Shown one piece after another: positions 60,571 through 64,000 of a stretch of DNA of 64,000 bases. Below the pieces are notes generated by a model, which searched no databases, was not told where the DNA came from, and saw only the letters and a program-made list of their open reading frames with translations. The first letter of the stretch is position 1, and each line of letters begins with the position of its first letter. A program made the position numbers and the translations under genes. This stretch comes from Methylobacterium persicinum (GTDB lineage: Bacteria; Pseudomonadota; Alphaproteobacteria; Rhizobiales; Beijerinckiaceae), in contig NZ_BPQX01000021.1 of assembly GCF_022179525.1 (NCBI RefSeq), forward strand, positions 62,001-126,000. Direction: 5' to 3'.

Positions 60571-60752
60571 AGTGGTTCCTGAGCGGCGTCCTCATCTGCG
60601 GCCTCGCGCTGATGGCGTGGGGCAACTCAATTTCGAATGGCCCTGGCTCTGCCGACGAACGCATTGCCGGCGCGATCCCGGTCCTGCTCGGCGCAGGCTT
60701 CATCGCGCTTGATGTCGTGGTTGCCTTCGTCTGGCTGATCTTCAGGGCGTGA
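60567..60752 (+). CDS. Two-TM small membrane protein, holin candidate
   Basis: This is a 61-residue protein. Two hydrophobic segments (WFLSGVLICGLALMAWG and GAGFIALDVVVAFVWLIF) are separated by a short polar loop. The size and position next to lysins fit a class II holin. The start overlaps the preceding stop (ATGA). Confidence 0.5.
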   Translation: MKWFLSGVLICGLALMAWGNSISNGPGSADERIAGAIPVLLGAGFIALDVVVAFVWLIFRA

Positions 60753-60754
60753 AG

Positions 60755-61036
60755 TCAGTGCGGGGTCGGTTCTGCGTGGGGCGGCTCGCTATGAGCGAAG
60801 TTAGCGCAGATATTCTCGACCACTTGGCGATGCGCTTTGATCGCATCATCGCCTAGCAGCATCGCAGGGATTTTGACGGTCGTTCTAGAAGTCTGACACC
60901 AATCGACTAAGCCTTTTTCGATATCAATATCGACTAAGCCGCGGCTCATTGAGGCCGGCTTCATGGACGGGCTTACGGCCCAAAACATGAATACGCCACA
61001 GAGCAAAATGCCGATTTTCTGCAACCGCATAGACAT
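60755..61036 (-). CDS. Opposite-strand exported protein in the lysis region
   Basis: This is a 93-residue protein (ATG 61036, or ATG 61030; TTG 61042 is also in frame). The N-terminus is hydrophobic (IGILLCGVFMFWAVSPS). The mature part has two cysteines (VDWCQTSRTT and VENICANF). Base composition is less GC-rich than its neighbours. It is a second minus-strand insertion into the plus-strand late region and may be a lysogeny-expressed moron. Confidence 0.5.
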   Translation of the reverse strand: MSMRLQKIGILLCGVFMFWAVSPSMKPASMSRGLVDIDIEKGLVDWCQTSRTTVKIPAMLLGDDAIKAHRQVVENICANFAHSEPPHAEPTPH

Positions 61037-61101
61037 CGGCAAAGTCTAACACATCCGCGCCGCGCCGGAAGCCGGCATCTCCCCAAACCGAAGAGATTAC
61101 G

Positions 61102-61509
61102 ATGAAGAACCTCGCACTCGTGGGCGCGCTCGTCTGCGCCCTTCCTATGGCTGCCTGCACCCCGAGCCAGGAGAACCAAGTCCTGACCGGTCTCAACGCG
61201 GCCTGCGCTGGCCTCGCGGTCGGCACGACCATCGCTGTTGAGGTCGCTGCTGTCGTTCCTGGTGGGGCTGGCGCGGGGACGGTCGCCAACACGGTCGGGA
61301 CCGTATCTGGCACGGCCTGCACCGCGCTTGTCCCCGCCGTCAAAGGCATCGTGGACAACATCATTGCATCGGGCGCCACCGCACAGGTGACGGCGACAAC
61401 CACTGACCCTACGACCGGAGTTAAGACCCGCCGCCGCATGACCGTGGCTCCCGGTGCTGCGCCGTTCTTCCAGGGTGTGATCGCGCCGTCCACTGGCTTC
61501 CAGTTCTGA
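61102..61509 (+). CDS. Phage lipoprotein
   Basis: This 135-residue protein has the lipobox PMAAC (acylated Cys19). The mature part is Ala/Val/Gly/Thr-rich with a long hydrophobic-neutral stretch (VGTTIAVEVAAVVPGGAGAG) and a beta-rich end. It lies between holin and lysis-type genes, so an outer-membrane role in spanin-like lysis is possible but not shown. Confidence 0.55.
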   Translation: MKNLALVGALVCALPMAACTPSQENQVLTGLNAACAGLAVGTTIAVEVAAVVPGGAGAGTVANTVGTVSGTACTALVPAVKGIVDNIIASGATAQVTATTTDPTTGVKTRRRMTVAPGAAPFFQGVIAPSTGFQF

Positions 61510-61525
61510 GCAAGGAGAGGCGCCC

Positions 61526-61762
61526 ATGTCCAAGCGCACGTACAATATCCCTCTGCCCTACACCACCACTTCGTCGGACGGCGCCAAGATCGAAATGGCG
61601 CTGGGCATGCCGGAGGTTCAGGCGGCCCTCCCGCGGATTAAGCCGGAGATCGTCGCCAAGCTGAAGCGCGTCGGCATCATCCATCATGAGACGTTCTCAC
61701 AGGCCGAGCTGGATAGCATTCCCTCGGACCTGTGGAACAAGCTCGCGCCGCATCTGGGCTGA
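61526..61762 (+). CDS. Small phage protein, 78 residues
   Basis: It has a strong ribosome site (AAGGAG nine bases upstream). The sequence (MALGMPEVQAALPRIKPEIV, GIIHHETFSQAELDSIPSD) is alpha-helical and not membrane-bound. It is located between lipoprotein and membrane genes. Function is unknown. Confidence 0.55.
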   Translation: MSKRTYNIPLPYTTTSSDGAKIEMALGMPEVQAALPRIKPEIVAKLKRVGIIHHETFSQAELDSIPSDLWNKLAPHLG

Positions 61763-61773
61763 GGAGGCGCAGG

Positions 61774-62139
61774 ATGACCCCTCAGTCCCTCGCCGCCGCC
61801 CTCGGCGTCGTCCTCTCGTTCGTGGTCGGCATCCTGTCCAGCCGAGGCATCATCAGCAAGGAAATGGCCGACTATCTGGCCGGTCCTGAGACGCTGGCGT
61901 TCCTCGGCGTGCTGGCGACCGCCGGGCTCGGCGCCTACGCCTTCTGGTCGAACCGGCCCCACGGCATCATCAAGAGCGCCAACGCCCTGCCTCAGGTCGA
62001 TGCGGTCATCACCAAGCAGAAAACCGCCGACGAGATCCAGACCCCTGGCATCGTCGGCTCTGTGGAGCAGGCTGAGAAGGTGGTTTCTACCTCGCGACGC
62101 CGGGCTCATCACGCCGACCCGACGCCCGCCGGCAACTGA
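61774..62139 (+). CDS. Two-TM membrane protein, holin candidate
   Basis: This is a 121-residue protein. ATG 61774 has GAGGAGG upstream. Two hydrophobic helices (LAAALGVVLSFVVGILSS and ETLAFLGVLATAGLGAYAFW) flank IISKEMADYLAG, and a soluble tail follows. The pattern (two helices at the N-terminus, then hydrophilic C-terminus) suits a phage holin. Confidence 0.6.
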   Translation: MTPQSLAAALGVVLSFVVGILSSRGIISKEMADYLAGPETLAFLGVLATAGLGAYAFWSNRPHGIIKSANALPQVDAVITKQKTADEIQTPGIVGSVEQAEKVVSTSRRRAHHADPTPAGN

Positions 62140-62143
62140 CCAG

Positions 62144-62548
62144 ATGGAACTCGGAGCCATAGCAGTTCTACTGCGCGACTTTGGCGGATGGGGGGTTTCT
62201 GCCCTTCTTATCGTCGCCTTGGTCTATAGGGACCGCGAGTGCCAATCATGCCAGAAATCTCAGATCGCCCTGGTTGAACGGCTCGTGACCGCCATGCACG
62301 CCGCGAGCGTCGCCACGGCACAGTTCGAAGCCGCCCTGAAAAGCCTCACGGAAACCCTCGACGCGCGCGGGCAGACGGTCGGAGACCTGTCGCACCGCAT
62401 CGACATCGTGGTCGAGAAGATCCAGCACGGCCTGGGCAATCTCGGCGGGTCCATGCAGGCCATCGCCAACTGGATCGAAAAGGAGAAAGACCGCGACCGC
62501 AACCGCGCCAGAGAGCGTGAAGAAGACCGCGAACGGGGGCGCCCCTGA
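62144..62548 (+). CDS. Membrane-anchored coiled-coil protein, spanin-like
   Basis: This is a 134-residue protein. One N-terminal membrane helix (GWGVSALLIVALVYR) is followed by CQSCQ and a long coiled coil. The highly charged end has KEKDRDRNRAREREEDRERG. The topology (N-terminal anchor with a periplasmic coiled coil) fits an i-spanin, paired with the upstream lipoprotein, but the charged tail is unusual. The stop overlaps the next ATG. Confidence 0.5.
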   Translation: MELGAIAVLLRDFGGWGVSALLIVALVYRDRECQSCQKSQIALVERLVTAMHAASVATAQFEAALKSLTETLDARGQTVGDLSHRIDIVVEKIQHGLGNLGGSMQAIANWIEKEKDRDRNRAREREEDRERGRP

Positions 62549-62844
62549 TGTGGAGGCGCATCGTGTCCCTATTCCACCGCAAGCCGTGCCCGGCCCAGAG
62601 CCACAACGTCGATGCGCTCTTCGCCGAGAACCTGTCCGCGCACGAGCGCGCAGCGCAGGCCGCACACCATGTCGAGCGGTCCGCGGATCGCAACCGTGGG
62701 CACTTGCAGAGGCTGCGCCAAGAGATCGCGGAGCGGACGCATCACGAACGACAGGCACGACCGGAACCGCACACCAGCGACGTCCGCTTGCTGGTAGAGA
62801 CTGTGCTGACGCGCGTGCAGCCGCGTCCTGATCAGAAAGGGTAG
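62548..62844 (+). CDS. Basic helical phage protein
   Basis: This 98-residue protein is His/Arg-rich (ERAAQAAHHVERSADRNRGH, LQRLRQEIAERTHHERQARP) and amphipathic. It starts MWRRIVSLFHRK and overlaps the previous stop (TGATG). No family was recognised; it may bind nucleic acid or the membrane surface. Confidence 0.5.
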   Translation: MWRRIVSLFHRKPCPAQSHNVDALFAENLSAHERAAQAAHHVERSADRNRGHLQRLRQEIAERTHHERQARPEPHTSDVRLLVETVLTRVQPRPDQKG

Positions 62845-62849
62845 GGCCG

Positions 62850-63473
62850 GTGTGGCGTACAGGCATCTATAATCACGACGGCCCGGAGAACGTGAACAGC
62901 ACCATCGGTTGGGTCTGCTTTCTCCTCATCTTCGGGTACGTCGGGTTCAACGTTTTTTCGCCCAACAATGACATTAACATCGGGCTCGACACCATCATCG
63001 GCGTGCTCGGCATCTACGTCGTGTTCAAGTACCTGCGCCGGTCGGTCATCACGATCCTGACCGGTTCAGGGGACTCGTCCGATTTCCTGATCGTCGGAGT
63101 GCTGCTGTCGTGGCTCAGCCAGTCCGGCCGCGCGGCCGGCAGCATCGTGACCCGGCTCTCCGGCTTCGACCCGGCGTGGCTGAACTCGGAGTATTTCGGG
63201 ATCGTCAAGGTGGTCACGATCCTGGCCGCCGTCTGTCACGTCGTCCCGGCCGGGGCGATCAAGGCCAACGGCAGAGAGAGCGTCCCGGCGCCGTCCCGCT
63301 TCGGGCTCGCGGCGGCGTTCCTCCTGTCGTTCGTCATGATCTTCGCGCTCCTGACCTACAAGCCGAACCTCAAGCCCTGGATCGACAGCATGCCGGGCTG
63401 GTCCAAGGACATGTTTCAGACCGGGGCGAACAAGGATCGGCAGCACCACGCCATCGCCGAGCCGCCACACTGA
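62850..63473 (+). CDS. Multi-TM phage membrane protein
   Basis: This 207-residue protein starts with GTG 62850. Hydrophobic segments occur near residues 18-38, 45-60, 82-95, 117-136 and 150-168. No motif was recognised. It closes the late operon before the terminator; it may be a lysogenic-conversion or membrane-defence factor, but that is a guess. Confidence 0.55.
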   Translation: MWRTGIYNHDGPENVNSTIGWVCFLLIFGYVGFNVFSPNNDINIGLDTIIGVLGIYVVFKYLRRSVITILTGSGDSSDFLIVGVLLSWLSQSGRAAGSIVTRLSGFDPAWLNSEYFGIVKVVTILAAVCHVVPAGAIKANGRESVPAPSRFGLAAAFLLSFVMIFALLTYKPNLKPWIDSMPGWSKDMFQTGANKDRQHHAIAEPPH

Positions 63474-63500
63474 CCGGCCCGACATCGCAGAGCCTACCCA

Positions 63501-63531
63501 AGCCCGCCCGGTTCGTCCTGGCGGGCTTTTT
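63501..63531 (+). terminator. Rho-independent terminator of the late operon
   Basis: The stem AGCCCGCC / GGCGGGCT with an 11-base loop is followed by TTTTT. It uses the same stem sequence as the terminator after the replication operon (32441), which supports both being phage-encoded. Confidence 0.9.
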
Positions 63532-63579
63532 GCTGCGCTTTTTCGGCTAAGCTTACGGTGAGCGGATGCCCCCTCCGCC

Positions 63580-63810
63580 CTACTCGGCCCGCAGGTCGGC
63601 CGCGAGATCGCGTCCGGTCCAAGCGGCGTAACGCTTCGCCATCTTCTCCCGCAGTCGGCAGGCGTCCTCAGCGTCGAGCTGTTCCGGCATCCGTTGGCGC
63701 CCTTCCTCAGAGCACAAAAGCTCGGGCGGCATCGAAAGGGCGAGGTCGGACGGGGCCTCGGCAAGCTCCTCGGCGAGCCATCCAGGGGCGAGGGTTTCGC
63801 GCTTAATCAT
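63580..63810 (-). CDS. Hypothetical protein, 76 residues
   Basis: The ATG has AAAGGAG ten bases upstream. The protein is acidic and helical (LAPGWLAEELAEAPSDLALS, LREKMAKRYAAWTGRDL) with one Cys. It is convergent with the late operon and could be either the last phage gene or a host gene. A candidate structured RNA lies in its leader. Confidence 0.55.
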   Translation of the reverse strand: MIKRETLAPGWLAEELAEAPSDLALSMPPELLCSEEGRQRMPEQLDAEDACRLREKMAKRYAAWTGRDLAADLRAE

Positions 63811-63844
63811 TCGAGTTTGACTCCTTTCCCCTCTGCCATCGGGT

Positions 63845-63918
63845 GACGGCCTGCGGTCTCCATCCTTCCGGGTAGGAGCCGCCCTGCACGCAGGGACGGG
63901 TCAAAGTCGCAGGCCGTC
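63845..63918 (-). ncRNA. Candidate structured leader RNA
   Basis: Perfect 11-base arms (GACGGCCTGCG and CGCAGGCCGTC) enclose 52 bases. Inside is a second hairpin CCCTGC/GCAGGG and, on the minus strand, a third short stem (TCCT/AGGA). It sits 35 bases upstream of the start of the minus-strand gene at 63810, in a leader position. A riboswitch, a leader regulatory element or a small conserved RNA are all possible. Confidence 0.4.
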
Positions 63919-63945
63919 GCCAGACGGCAGATTTTCCCTTCCCCC

Positions 63946-64000
63946 CTAAGCCTCATCCTCACCGTAAACCCGCAGCACCGCCCGGCCTTCCTGCGTCAGA
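63946..64000 (-). CDS. 3' end of a minus-strand gene running off the window
   Basis: Reading from the right edge, an open frame ends in VLRVYGEDEA and a TAG stop at 63946. Only about 18 codons are visible, so the product cannot be named. The downstream gene and leader element are on the same strand. Confidence 0.35.
   Translation of the reverse strand, partial: LTQEGRAVLRVYGEDEA

Larger units (their letters stand above)
19068..63531. mobile_element. P22-like (podovirus) prophage
   Basis: The left end is marked by a tyrosine integrase. It is followed by a leftward early operon, a rightward replication module, and a packaging/head/ejection/tailspike/lysis module in the same order as P22. The last recognisable phage operon ends in a hairpin terminator at 63501-63531. 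The exact attachment sites were not found: no duplicated core was seen between the integrase side and the end of the window, and no tRNA is adjacent. The true right end may lie beyond the window. An IS element interrupts the presumed immunity region. Confidence 0.88.

Noticed and set aside
1-64000. CRISPR array or rRNA/tRNA genes
   Set aside because: No regularly spaced direct repeats and no recognisable rRNA or T-loop type sequences were seen on reading through the window.

Overview
The window reads as a chromosome segment of a high-GC alphaproteobacterium, most likely Methylobacterium/Methylorubrum or a close relative. The evidence is a MucR/Ros-type regulator, an EcfG-type general-stress sigma factor with a matching promoter, CsbD/DUF883/YidB-type stress proteins, and high GC throughout. 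The species call is inference. No rRNA, tRNA or CRISPR array was recognised.

Host part (1 to about 19,000). It opens with the 3' part of an SRAP-family (YedK/HMCES) gene. Next is a four-gene, start/stop-overlapping signalling operon: KaiC, KaiB, a second KaiB, and a PAS hybrid histidine kinase. A MucR-like regulator, a lipoprotein and a run of minus-strand stress-type genes follow (YidB, CsbD, a membrane protein, a DUF883/CsbD-like protein). A three-PAS LuxR-type regulator has a textbook EcfG promoter in front of it. Divergent from it is a sigma factor that appears to fuse a NepR-like anti-sigma segment to an EcfG-type sigma factor. After these come a secreted protein, an MFS transporter, an HD-GYP response regulator, a REP-like inverted repeat and several small hypothetical genes.

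Prophage (about 19,070 to at least 63,530). A P4-type tyrosine integrase is followed by a leftward (minus) early operon of small phage genes. A two-ORF IS element with an IS3-like layout then sits where the divergent immunity/early control region should be. To its right a long plus-strand run encodes a 5'-truncated PAPS-reductase-like gene, a DEAH helicase, a primase-helicase, an iteron-rich AT-rich candidate replication origin, a NusG-like factor, packaging and head genes, ejection proteins, tail fibre and tailspike, lysis enzymes and small membrane proteins. Gene order from the large terminase onward matches phage P22: terL, portal, scaffold, coat, gp4, gp10, then small proteins at the gp26, gp14, gp7, gp20 and gp16 positions, then an opposite-strand membrane/lipoprotein pair at the sieA position, then tailspike. 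This is therefore a short-tailed (podovirus) P22-like prophage. Most late genes overlap by 1 to 8 bases, so translational coupling is pervasive. The right attachment site was not found, and the element may extend past 63,530.

Most interesting points: (i) at least eight phage-borne proteins, including the tail fibre and tailspike, begin with what look like export signal peptides; (ii) the opposite-strand lipoprotein/inner-membrane pair lies exactly where P22 carries superinfection exclusion; (iii) the IS element lacks a target duplication and truncates genes on both sides at the immunity-region position, so the prophage may be locked; (iv) the NepR-EcfG fusion lies next to an EcfG promoter; (v) there is an iteron-type candidate origin; (vi) the host carries a kaiC-kaiB-kaiB-kinase operon.
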